Part shown: positions 22,650 to 33,562 of the stretch, one piece after another
How the letters are laid out: each line of letters opens with the position of its first letter
Numbering within the stretch: the first letter of the stretch is position 1
Assembly (NCBI GenBank): GCA_963920575.1
Contig: OY986974.1
Span: forward strand, 1 to 64,000
Length of the DNA stretch: 64,000 bases
Source: Narthecium ossifragum
Taxonomy: Eukaryota; Streptophyta; Magnoliopsida; Dioscoreales; Nartheciaceae
Direction of reading: 5' to 3'
Made by a program: the position numbers and the translations under genes
The notes under the pieces: generated by a model
What the model was told of the DNA's origin: nothing
Database searches by the model: none
The model's input: the letters and a program-made list of their open reading frames with translations, nothing else

Positions 22650-23490
22650 ACACCCCCGCTGACCGCCTCCACCTCTGGAGCGGCCCGGTCCAGCCCCTGA
22701 TCCGCTCCCGCCACTGCTCCCCTGCCAAGCACTGGACCTCCGCCTCGACTCCCCTGCGGCACAGCGCCACGCGCTCTTCGCAAGTGACAGTCCCTACGGT
22801 AGTGTCCCAGCTGCCCGCACGAGAAGCACGTGACTGACGCGCTATCAGGCTGCTGACCTTGGCCTCCCCCTGACGGAGCCTGCCCAGACGGCCCGGCCGT
22901 CAGGAGAAACTGGCCTGGTGGACTCGGCAACTGTGCCTGGAACTGCTGCGGGTGCTGCGACCGCTGCTGAAAGCGTCACTGACGCCACAGGTTCCCTCTA
23001 CCGAATCCCCCTCTGAACTGGGGTCTCTGCGGTGTGCTGGTAGAGAATGCCGGTGGAACTGCTCGGCACCTCTCGTCTCGCAACTGCGCCCCTACTGCCA
23101 AGGCACAGTCCGGAACTGCTGAGTACGCCTGGAAGCGGTAAGAACTGGTCCGTCGTCTAATCTCTGATCAAAGCCTCTGCTCAAACTGACATGCACTGGC
23201 CACTGGATCTGCTGCTACTGCCCCCGCAAAATGGACCAAGTGCGTGAACCGGGTGGCATACTGCTGAAACTCCAGCAAGACCACCACAGCGGTCCGCGCG
23301 TCGACCGGAGCGAGAACCCCCTCCTCGGCGAGAAGGGTCTCCTCCCGTGCGACCGAGCCGTCGCTGGAGATGGCTCAGTCCGTCTAGCTCTGACCTCCCT
23401 GACAGGTGCTACCCTGTCTGGTCGGGCGGGTCGACCAAGTCGTGCTCCACCCCGACCATCAACCGAAGGTCGCCCTCGAGCTCCCGACAT
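22650..23490 (-). pseudogene. gag remnant with CCHC zinc knuckle
   Basis: Gag packages the element RNA. A start ATG at 23488-23490 opens MSGARGRPSVDGRGG, a plausible Gag N terminus about 200 bp from the 5' LTR. Downstream, in another frame, LLEFQQYATRFTHLVH (about 23.23-23.28 kb) matches the conserved capsid stretch of chromovirus Gag, and [14 protein letters not shown] (22787-22828) is a complete C-x2-C-x4-H-x4-C nucleocapsid knuckle. The distance between the N terminus and the capsid stretch is too short, so much of the capsid is missing, and at least two frame changes are needed (near 23.3 and 22.7 kb). Low-complexity Gly/Arg/Gln linkers surround the knuckle. Confidence 0.85.
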
Positions 23491-23676
23491 CTGCGCAATC
23501 ACCAACAACAAACGAGCGTCCACTCGTTCGAACCCAAGACAAAGAAGCACAACATAAAGCGGAAAAGCACAACACATGAAAATGAGCATGCACAGATGTT
23601 CTAGACATAGAACTAACCCATTCCACGCTCAATCTCAACCGAATCTTGATCCTAAACCCTGGGATCTAAAACCTAT

Positions 23677-23688
23677 GCTCTGATACCA
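23677..23688 (-). other. primer binding site, tRNA initiator Met
   Basis: On the minus strand TGGTATCAGAGC starts 3 nt after the end of the 5' LTR. It is complementary to the 3' end of plant initiator-methionine tRNA, the standard minus-strand primer of plant Ty3/gypsy elements. This fixes the element's orientation. Confidence 0.95.
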
Positions 23689-23691
23689 AGT

Positions 23692-24302
23692 TGTCGCGCC
23701 CCGACCCGCGTAGGCCCACCCGGGCCGGGCGTCGCGAACCGGAACCTAACATACTGCGGAAAATTTTGGCGAGGTTTCCCTCTAATCGTAGTGGTTACCC
23801 TATCAACCATAAACATCCTGTTTTATACAACAAATATAAAGCTCAACACACAAAGCTGGAATATAGTACAAATCCTCAAACAGGGAAAGTTATACAAAAT
23901 CGCTCCCGTAGGAGACTATCTAACCAAAGGTGTACACGGATAGATCACAGCTCCTCAAGCTCCGCCAGACGCCGCCACGTCACCGAACACCTGCCCGGTA
24001 GGGGCGACCGAAGAAGAGCTAGCGCCAGCACCTACAAAACGCAGCCCGGGTAGGAGTGAGCACTAAGCTCAGCAGGGACACTACACTACGACACTCACAA
24101 GGGAGGGAACACAACAGTGTCGCCCCCAAGCAAAACCTAGGTGTATCCCAGGGGTCCCACTAACCATTCTAAGCAAACATTACCACAAACATGGTCAGTG
24201 TGTGTACAAGCGCGAGTGTACAACTAGCCGACAAGGTGCAATTTACAAAATTGCCCTTGCGGCCCACAGCAAGCCACAGGAGGAGAGGGACGGGTCCTCA
24301 CA
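23692..24302 (-). repeat. 5' LTR of the chromovirus
   Basis: 611 bp, equal in length to the 3' LTR and about 96% identical by hand count. It begins TGTCGCGCCCCGAC and ends GTCCTCACA on the + strand. In the element's sense it would carry the promoter. A TATAAAA at 23821-23827 (minus strand) lies about 130 bp before the LTR's end. Confidence 0.96.
23821..23827 (-). promoter_or_regulatory. possible TATA box in the 5' LTR
   Basis: TATAAAA on the minus strand, in context GTTGTATAAAACAGG, is the best TATA-like match in the LTR. It would give a short R-U5 of about 100 bp. The same sequence is in the 3' LTR near 19.0 kb. This rests on the motif alone. Confidence 0.3.
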
Positions 24303-24307
24303 CTCAG
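24303..24307. repeat. target-site duplication, right copy, chromovirus
   Basis: CTCAG follows the GTCCTCACA terminus, and the satellite resumes with CCTTCAAAATAGCAAGC, in phase with the left flank. Confidence 0.97.
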
Positions 24308-26939
24308 CCTTCAAAATAGCAAGCTTTTACCTTTTACTTTTTTTGCCTTTTCCTTCACTTTTTGATACTAGGACTTGCGAGTTTTTTTCACGTTTTCTCA
24401 ATCATCTTTTTGCTGAATATCATCCCAGGCATGCCTCCTCGAAGCCCAAGGCCACCGGATCGGGCACGTCGAATCCCCGGATCCTCAGCCTCCAAAATAG
24501 CAAGCTTTTACATTTCTACCTTTTTTGCCTTTTACTTCACTTTTTGATACTAGGCCTTGCTAATTTTTTTTCTTATTTCTCATTAATCTTTTTGCTGAAT
24601 ATCATCCCAGGAAGGCCTCCTCGAAGCTCCTGGCCAACGGATCGGGCACGTCGAATCCCCGGATCCTCAGCCTCCAAAATAGCAAGCTTTTACATTTCTA
24701 CCTTTTTTGCCTTTTACTTCACTTTTTGATACTAGGCCTTGCTAATTTTTTTTCTTATTTCTCATTAATCTTTTTGCTGAATATCATCCCAGGAAGGCCT
24801 CCTCGAAGCTCCTGGCCAACGGATCGGGCATGTCGAATCACCGGATCCTCAACCTCGAAAATAGCAAGCTTTTACCTTTTACCTTTTTTGCCTTTTCCTT
24901 CACTTTTTGATACTAGGCCTTGCTAAATTTTTTTCTTATTTCTCAATCATCATTTTACTGAATATCATCCCAGGCAGGCCTCCTCGAAGCCCGTGGACAC
25001 TGGATTGGGCACGTCGAATCCCCAGATCCTCAGCCTCCAAAATAGCAAGCTTTTACCTTTTACCTTTTTTGTCTTTTCCTTCACTCTTTGATACTAGGCC
25101 TTGCGAATTTTTTTCCCTTTTTCTCATTCATCTTTTTGCTAAATATCATAACAGGCACGCTTGCTCGAAGCCCTTGGCCACCCGATCGGGCACGTCGAAT
25201 CCCCAGATCCTCAGCCTACAAAATAGCAAGCTTTTACCTTTTACCTTTTTGCCTTTCCCTTCACTTTTTGATACTAGGCCTTGATAATTTTTTTTTCTTA
25301 TTTCTCATTCATTTTTTTTGCTGAATATCATCCCAGCCAGGTCTCCTCGAAGACCCTGGCCACCGGATCGCGCACGTCCAATCCCCGGATCCTCAGCCTC
25401 CAAAATAGCAAGCTTTTACCTGTAACCTTTTTTGCCTTTTCCTTTACTTTTTGAAACTAGGCCTTGCTAATTTTTTTTCTTATTTCTCATTCATCTTTTT
25501 GCTGAATATCATCCCAGGCAGGCCTCCTCGAAGCCCCTGGCCAACGGATCGGGCATGTCGATTCCCCGGATTCTCAACCTCCAAAATAGCAAGCTTTTAC
25601 CTTTTACCTTTTTTGCCTTTTCCTTCACTTTTTGATACTAGGCCTTGCTATTTTTTTTTCTTATTTCTGATTCATCTTTTTACTGAATATCATCCCAGGG
25701 AGGCCTCCTCGAAGCCCTTGGCCACCGGATTGGGCACGTTGAATCCCCAGATCCTCAGCCTCCAAAATAGCAAGCTTTTACCTTTTACCTTTTTTGTCTT
25801 TTCCTTTAACTTTTGATACTAGGCTTTCCTAATTTTTTTTCTTATTTCTCATTCATCTTTTTGGTAAATGTCATCCCAGGCAGGCCACCTCGAAGCCCCT
25901 GGCCACTGGATCAGACACGTCGAATCCCCGGATCCTCAGCCTCCAAAATAGCAAGCTTTAATCTTTTACCTTTTTTGCCTTTTCCTACACTTTTTAATAC
26001 TAGGCCTTGCCAATTTTTTTTCTTATTCTCATTCCTCTTTTTGCTGAATATCATCCCAGGCAAGCCTCCTCGAAGCCCCTGGCCACAGGATCGGGCTTGT
26101 CGAATCCCCGGATCCTCAACCTCCAAAATAGCAAGCTTTTACCTTTTACCTTTTTTGCCTTTTCCTTCACTTTTTGATACTAGGCCTTGCTAATTTTTTT
26201 TCTTATTTCTAATTCATCCTTTTGTTGAATATCATCCAACGCAGGCCTCCTCGAACCCCCTAGCCACCGGATCGGGCACGTCGAATCCCCGGATCCTCAG
26301 CCTCCAAAATAGCATGCTTTTACCTTTTACTTTTTTTGCCATTTCCTTCACTTTTTGATACTAGGCCTTGCTAATTTTTTTTCTTATTTCTCATTCATCT
26401 TTTTGCTAAATATCATCCCAGGCATGCCTCCTCGAAGCCCCTTTCCACCGGATCGGACACGTCGAATCCCCGTATTCTCACCCTAAAAAAATAGCAAGCT
26501 TTTACCTTTTACCTTTTTTGCCTTTTCCTTCACTTTTTGATACTAGGCCTTGCTAATTTTTTTTCTTATTTCTCATCCATCTTTTTGCTGAATATCATCC
26601 CAGGAAGGCCTCCTCGAAGCCCCTGGCCACCGGATTGGGCACGTCGAATCCCCACATCCTCCGCCTCCAAAATAGCAAGCTTTTACCTTTTGTCGTTTTT
26701 GTATTTTCGTTCACTCTTTGATACTAGGCCTTGCGAATTTTTTTTCCTTTTTCTCATTCATCTTTTGGCTAAATATCATCTCAGGCACGCCTCGTGAAAG
26801 CCCATTACCACCGGATCGGGCACGTCGAATCCCCGGATCCTCAGCCTACAAAATAGCTTGTTTTTACCTTTCAACTTTTTGCCTTTTCCTTCACTTTTTA
26901 ATACTAGGCTTTGCTAATTTTTTTTCTTATTTCTCATTC
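24308..26939 (+). repeat. 181-bp satellite array, forward block 3
   Basis: About 14.5 forward monomers resembling block 2, with mostly TTTTTGATACTAGG starts and AACGGATCGGGCATGTCG variants. Two adjacent monomers around 24.49-24.67 and 24.67-24.85 kb share rare variants (TTTTACATTTCTACC, CTTTTACTTCAC, CATTAATCTTTTTGC, CCAGGAAGGCC), pointing to a recent single-monomer duplication beside the insertion. No gene is seen. Confidence 0.95.
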
Positions 26940-28228
26940 ATTTTTTTGCTGAATATCATCCCAGGTAGGCCTCCTCGATGCTCTTGGCGACCGAATCGGG
27001 CACGTCGAATCCTCAGATCCTCAGCCTCCAAAATAGCAAGCTTTTACCTTTTACCTTTTTTGCCTTTTCTTTCACTTTTTGATACTAGGCCTTGCTAATT
27101 TTTTTCCCTTTTTCTCATTCATCTTTTGGCTAAATATCATCCCAGGCAGGCCTCCTCGAAGCCCCTGGCCACCGGATCGGACACATCGAATCCCCGGATC
27201 CTCAGCCTGCAAAATAGCAAGCTTTTACCATTTACCTTTTTGCCTTTTCCTTCACTTTTTGAAACTAGGCCTTCCTAATTTTTTTCCCTTTTTCTCATTC
27301 ATCTTTTTGCAGAATATCATGCCAGGCAGGCCTCCTTGAAACCCCTGGCCACCGGATCGAGCACGTCGAATCCCCGGATCCTCAGCCTCCAAAATAGCAA
27401 ACGTTTACCTTTTACCTTTTTTGCCTTTTCCTTCACTTTTTAATACTAGGCCTTGCTAATTTTTTTTCTTATTACTCATTCATTTTTTTGCTGAATATCA
27501 TCTCAGGCAGGCCTCCTCGAAGCCCCTGGCCAACGGATCGAGCACGTCGAATCCCCGGATCCTCAGCCTCCAAAATAGCAAGCTTTTACCTTTTACCTTT
27601 TTTGCCTTTTCCTTCACTTTTTAATACTGGGCCTTGCTTATTTTTTTTCTTATTTCTCATTCATTTTTTTGCTGAATATCATCCCAGGTAGGCCTCCTCG
27701 AACCTCTTGGCGACCGAATCGGGCGCGTCGAATCCTCAGATCCTCAACCACCAAGATAGCAAGCTTTTACCTTTTACCTTTTTTGCCTTTTCCTTCACTT
27801 TTTGATACTAGACCTTGCTAATTTTTTTCCCTTTTTCTCATTCATATTTTTTCTAAATATCATCCCAGGCAGGCCTCCTCGAAGCCACTGGCCAACGGAT
27901 CGGACACGTCGAATCCCTGGATCCTCAGCCTGCAAAATAGCAAGCTTTTACCTTTTACCTTTTTGCCTTTCCCTTCACTTTTTGATACTAGGCCTTGCTA
28001 ATTTTTTTTCTTATTTCTCATTCGTTTTTTTGCTGACTATCATCCCAGGCAGGCCTCCACGAAGCCCCTGGCCACCGGATCGAGCACGTCGAATCCCCGG
28101 ATCCTCAACCTCCAAAATAGCAAGCTTTTACCTTTTACCTTTTTTGCCTTTTCCTTCACTTTTTAATACTAGGCCTTGCTAATTTTTTTTCTTATTTCTC
28201 ATTCATTTTTTTGCTGAATATCATCCCA

Positions 28229-31200
28229 GGTAGTCCTCCTCGAAGCTCTTGGCGACCAAATCGGGCACGTCGAATCCTCAGATCCTCAGCCTCCAAAATA
28301 GCAAGCCTTTACCTTTTACCTTTTTTGCCTTTTCCTTCACTTTTTGATACTAGGCCTTCCTAATTTTTTTCCCTTTTTCTCATCCATCTTTTTGCTGAAT
28401 ATCATGCCAGGCAGGCCTCCTTGAAGCCCCTGGCCACCGGATCGAGCACGTCGAATCCCCGGATCCTCAGCCTCCAAAATAGCAAACTTTTACCTTTTAC
28501 CTTTTTTGCCTTTTCCTTCACTTTTTAATACTAGGCCTTGCTAATTTTTTTTCTTATTTCTGATTCATGTTTTTGCTGAATATCATGCCAGGTAGGCCTC
28601 CTCGATGCTCTTGGCGACCGTATCGGGCACGTCGAATCCTCAGATCCTCAGCCTCCAAAATAGCAAGCTTTTTCATTTTACCTTTTTTGCCTTTTCCTTC
28701 ACTTTTTGATACTAGGCCTTGCTAATTTTTTTCCCTTTTTCTCATTCATCTTTTTGCTAAATATCATCCCAGGCAGGCCTTCTCGAAGCCCCTGGCCACC
28801 GGATCGGACACATCGAATCCCCGGATCCTCAGCCTGCAAAATAGAAAGCTTTTACCTTTTACCTTTTTGCCTTTTCCTTCACTTTTTGATACTAGGCATT
28901 GCTAATTTTTTTTTCCTATTTCTCATTCATTTTTTTGCTGAATATCATCCCAGGCAGGCCTCCTCAATGCCCCTGACCACCGGATCGACCACGTCGAATC
29001 CCCGGATCCTCAGTCTCCAAAATAACAAGCTTTTACCTTTTACCTTTTTTGCCTTTTCCTTCACTTTTTAATACTAAGCCTTGCAAATTTTTTTTCTTAT
29101 TTCTCATTCATTTTTTTGCTGAATATCATCCCAGGCAGGCCTCCTCGAAGACCCTGGCCACTGGATCGAGCACATCGAATCCCAGGATCCTTAGCCTCCA
29201 AAATAGCTAGCTTTTACCTTTTACCTTTTTTGCCTTTTCCTTCACTTTTTAATACTAGGCCTTGCTAATTTTTTTTCTTATTTTTCATTCATTTTTTTGC
29301 TGAATATCATCCCAGGTAGTCCTCCTCGAAGCTCTTGGCGACCGAATCGGGCACGTCGAATCCTCAGATTCTCAGCCTCCAAAATAGCAAGCCTTTACCT
29401 TTTACCTTTTTTGCCTTTTCCTTCACTTTTTGATACTAGGCCTTCCTAATTTTTTTCCCTTTTTCTCATCCATCTTTTTGCTGAATATCATGCCAGGCAG
29501 GCCTCCTCGAAGCCCCTGGCCAACGGATCGAGCACGTCGAATCCCCGGATCCTCAGCCTCCAAAATAGCAAGCTTTTACCTTTTACCTTTTTTGCCTTTT
29601 CCTTCACTTTTTGATACTGGGCCTTGCTTATTTTTTTTCTTATTTCTCATTCATATTTTTGCTGAATATCATCCCAAGTAGGCCTCCTCGATGCCCCTGA
29701 CCACCGGATCGACCACGTCGAATCCCCGGATCCTCAGTTTCCAAAATAACAAGCTTTTACCTTTTACCTTTTTTGCCTTTTCCTTCACTTTTTAATACTA
29801 AGCCTTGCAAATTTTTTTTCTTATTTCTCATTCATTTTTTTGCTGAATATCATCCCAGGCAGGCCTCCTCGAAGACCCTGGCCACTGGATCGAGCACATC
29901 GAATCCCAGGATCCTTAGCCTCCAAAATAGCTAGCTTTTACCTTTTACCTTTTTTGCCTTTTCCTTCACTTTTTGATACTAGGCCTTGCTAATTTTTTTT
30001 CTTATTTTTCATTCATTTTTTTGCTGAATATCATCCCAGGTAGTCCTCCTCGAAGCTCTTGGCGACCGAATCGGGCACGTCGAATCCTCAGATTCTCAGC
30101 CTCCAAAATAGCAAGCCTTTACCTTTTACCTTTTTTGCCTTTTTCTTCACTTTTTGATACTAGGCCTTCCTAATTTTTTTCCCTTTTTCTCATCCATATT
30201 TTTGCTGAATATCATGCCAGGCAGGCCTCCTCGAAGCCCCTGGCCAACGGATCGAGCACGTCGAATCCCCGGATCCTCAGCATCCAAAATAGCAAGCTTT
30301 TACCTTTTACCTTTTTTGCCTTTTCCTTCACTTTTTAATACTGGGCCTTGCTTATTTTTTTTCTTATTTCTCATTCTTTTTTTTGCTGAATATCATCCCA
30401 GGTAGGCCTCCTCGATGCTCTTGGCGACCGTATCGGGCACGTCGAATCCTCAGATCCTCAGCCTCCAAAATAGCAAGCTTTTTCATTTTACCTTTTTTGC
30501 CTTTTCCTTCACTTTTTGATACTAGGCCTTGCTAATTTTTTTTCCCTTTTTCTCATTCATCTTTTTGCTAAATATCATCCCAGGCAGGCCTCCTCGAAGC
30601 CCCTGGCCACCGGATCGGACACATCGAATCCCCGGATCCTCAGCCTGCAAAATAGAAAGCTTTTACCTTTTACCTTTTTGCCTTTTCCTTCACTTTTTGA
30701 TACTAGGCATTGCTAATTTTTTTTTTCCTATTTCTCATTCATTTTTTTGCTGAATATCATCCCAGGCAGGCCTGCTCGATGCCCCTGACCACCGGATCGA
30801 CCACGTCGAATCCCCGGATCCTCAGTCTCTAAAATAACAAGTTTTTACCTTTTACCTTTTTTGCCTTTTCCTTCACTTTTTAATACTAGGCCTTGCAAAT
30901 TTTTTTTCTTATTTCTCATTCATTTTTTTGCTGAATATCATCCCAGGCAGGCTTCCTCGAAGACCCTGGCCACTGGATCGAGCACATCGAATCCCAGGAT
31001 CCTTAGCCTCCAAAATAGCTAGCTTTTACCTTTTACCTTTTTTGCCTTTTCCTTCACTTTTTAATACTAGGCCTTGCTAATTTTTTTTCTTATTTTTCAT
31101 TCATTTTTTTGCTGAATATCATCCCAGGTAGTCCTCCTCGAAGCTCTTGGCGACCGAATCGGGCACGTCGAATCCTCAGATTCTCAGCCTCCAAAATAGC

Positions 31201-32575
31201 AAGCCTTTACCTTTTACCTTTTTTGCCTTTTCCTTCACTTTTTGATAATAGGCCTTCCTAATTTTTTTCCCTTTTTCTCATCCATCTTTTTGCTGAATAT
31301 CATGCCAGGCAGGCCTCCTTGAAGCCCCTGGCCACCGGATCGAGCACGTCGAATCCCCGGATCCTCAGCCTCCAAAATAGCAAACTTTTACCTTTTACCT
31401 TTTTTGCCTTTTCCTTCACTTTTTAATACTAGGCCTTGCTAATTTTTTTTCTTATTTCTCATTCATGTTTTTGCTGAATATCATGCCAGGTAGGCCTCCT
31501 CGATGCTCTTGGCGACCGTATCGGGCACGTCGAATCCTCAGATCCTCAGCCTCCAAAATAGCAAGCTTTTTCATTTTACCTTTTTTGCCTTTTCCTTCAC
31601 TTTTTGATACTAGGCCTTGCTAATTTTTTTCCCTTTTTCTCATTCATCTTTTTGCTAAATATCATCCCAGGCAGGCCTTCTCGAAGCCCCTGGCCACCGG
31701 ATCGGACACATCGAATCCCCGGATCCTCAGCCTGCAAAATAGAAAGCTTTTACCTTTTACCTTTTTGCCTTTTCCTTCACTTTTTGATACTAGGCATTGC
31801 TAATTTTTTTTTCCTATTTCTCATTCATTTTTTTGCTGAATATCATCCCAGGCAGGCCTCCTCGATGCCCCTGACCACCGGATCGACCACGTCGAATCCC
31901 CGGATCCTCAGTCTCCAAAATAACAAGCTTTTACCTTTTACCTTTTTTGCCTTTTCCTTCACTTTTTAATACTAGGCCTTGCAAATTTTTTTTCTTATTT
32001 CTCATTCATTTTTTTGCTGAATATCATCCCAGGCAGGCCTCCACGAAGACCCTGGCCACTGGATCGAGCACATCGAATCCCAGGATCCTTAGCCTCCAAA
32101 ATAGCTAGCTTTTACCTTTTACCTTTTTTTCCTTTTCCTTCACTTTTTAATACTTGGCCTTGCTAATTTTTTTTCTTATTTTTCATTCATTTTTTTGCTG
32201 AATATCATCCAAGGTAGTCCTCCTCGAAGCTCTTGGCGACCGAATCGGGCACGTCGAATCCTCAGATTCTCAGCCTCCAAAATAGCAAGCCTTTACCTTT
32301 TACCTTTTTTGCCTTTTCCTTCACTTTTTGATACTAGGCCTTCCTAATTTTTTTCCCTTTTTCTCATCCATCTTTTTGCTGAATATCATGCCAGGCAGGC
32401 CTCCTTGAAGCCCCTGGCCACCGGATCGAGCACGTCGAATCCCCGGATCCTCAGCCTCCAAAATAGCAAACTTTTACCTTTTAGCTTTTTTGCCTTTTCC
32501 TTCACTTTTTAATACTTGGCCTTGCTAATTTTTTTTCTTATTTCTCATTCATTTTTTTGCAGAATATCATCCCAT
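28229..32575 (+). repeat. 6-monomer higher-order repeat block (about 1,087 bp units)
   Basis: The marker GGTAGTCCTCCTCGAAGCTC starts units at 28229, 29315, 30039, 31127 and 32213, giving spacings of 1,086, 724, 1,088 and 1,086 bp. Full units hold six monomers in fixed order: GTAGTCC type; ATCATGCCAGGC type; CTCGATGCTCTTGG (or similar) type; A type with GGACACATCG; CCCCTGACCACCGG type; GAAGACCCTGGCCACTGG type. The second unit has only four. After about 32575 the order breaks up. Confidence 0.88.
29660..29730 (+). repeat. chimeric monomer at a higher-order-repeat contraction
   Basis: This monomer begins like the third in the unit (AAGTAGGCCTCCTCGATGC) and continues like the fifth (CCCCTGACCACCGGATCGACC). 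The two parents share GGCCTCCTCGATGC. It is the expected product of unequal exchange that removed two monomers and turned a 6-mer into the 4-mer unit at 29315-30038. Confidence 0.8.
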
Positions 32576-33552
32576 GCAGGCCTCCTCGAAGCCCCTGGCC
32601 ACCGGATCGAGCACGTCGAATCCCCGGATCCTCAGCTTCCAAAATAGCAAGCTTTTACCTTTTACCTTTTTGGCCTTTTCCTTCACTTTTTAATACTGGG
32701 CGTTGCTTATTTTTTTTCTTTTTTCTCATTCATTTTTTTGCTGAATATCATCCCAGGTAGGCCTCCTCGAAGCTCTTGGCGACCGAATCGGGCACGTCGA
32801 ATCCTCAGATCCTCAACCTCCAAAATAGCAAGCTTTTACCTTTTACCTTTTTTGCCTTTTCCTTCACTTTTTGATACTAGACCTTGCTAATTTTTATCCC
32901 TTTTTCTCATTCATATTTTTTCTAAATATCATCCCAGGCAGGCCTCCTCGAAGCCCCTGGCCAATGGATCGGACACGTCGAATCCCTGGATCTTCAGCCT
33001 ACAAAATAGCAAGCTTTTATCTTTTACCTTTTTGCCTTTTCCTTCACTTTTTGATACTAGGCCTTGCTAAATTTTTTTCTTATTTCTTATTCATTTTTTT
33101 GCTGTATATCATCCCAGGCAGGCCTCCTCGAAGCCCCTGGCCACCGGATCGAGCACGTCGAATCCCCGGATCCTCAACCTCCAAAATAGCAAGCTTTTAC
33201 CTTTTACCTTTTTTGCCTTTTCCTTCACTTTTTAATACTAGGTCTTGCTAAATTTTTTTCATATTTCTCATTCATTTTCTTGCTGAATATCATCCCAGGT
33301 AGGCCTCCTCGAAGCTCTTGGCGACCGAATCGGGCTAGTCGAATCCTCAGATCCTCTGCCTCCAAAATAGCAAGCTTTTACCTTTTACCTTTTTTGCCTT
33401 TTCCTTCACTTTTTGATACTAGGCCTTGCTAATTTTTTTCCCTTTTTCTCATTCATCTTTTTGCTGAATTTCATCCCAGGCAGGCCTCCTCGAAGCCCCT
33501 GGCCACCGGATCGACCACGTCGAATCCCCGGATCCTCAGCCTGCAAAAAAGC

Positions 33553-33562
33553 AAGTTTTTTT
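33553..33562 (+). other. internally deleted monomer (about 60 bp lost)
   Basis: CTGCAAAAAAGCAAG runs through a T run straight into TTCTTATTTCTCATTC, skipping the TTTTACC repeats and the GATACTAGG segment. The landmark spacing is about 302 bp instead of 362. The join lies in a T homopolymer present on both sides. Confidence 0.75.

Larger units (their letters stand above)
18875..24302 (-). mobile_element. Ty3/gypsy chromovirus, degenerate but structurally complete
   Basis: A 5,428 bp LTR retrotransposon inserted in the satellite, bounded by CTCAG duplications. On the minus strand the order is 5' LTR (23692-24302), primer binding site, gag remnant with a CCHC zinc knuckle, partial protease, reverse transcriptase, RNase H, integrase, chromodomain, polypurine-like tract, and 3' LTR (18875-19485). 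Protease-RT-RH-IN order with a C-terminal chromodomain is diagnostic of plant chromoviruses; the LTR ends and the dyad before the 3' LTR suggest the Tekay/Del branch. By hand count the two LTRs differ at about 24 of 611 positions (about 4%), with no length difference. The internal region (4,206 bp) is shorter than expected for an intact gag-pol. Nine premature in-frame stops and several internal deletions mean it cannot make its own polyprotein. Confidence 0.95.
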
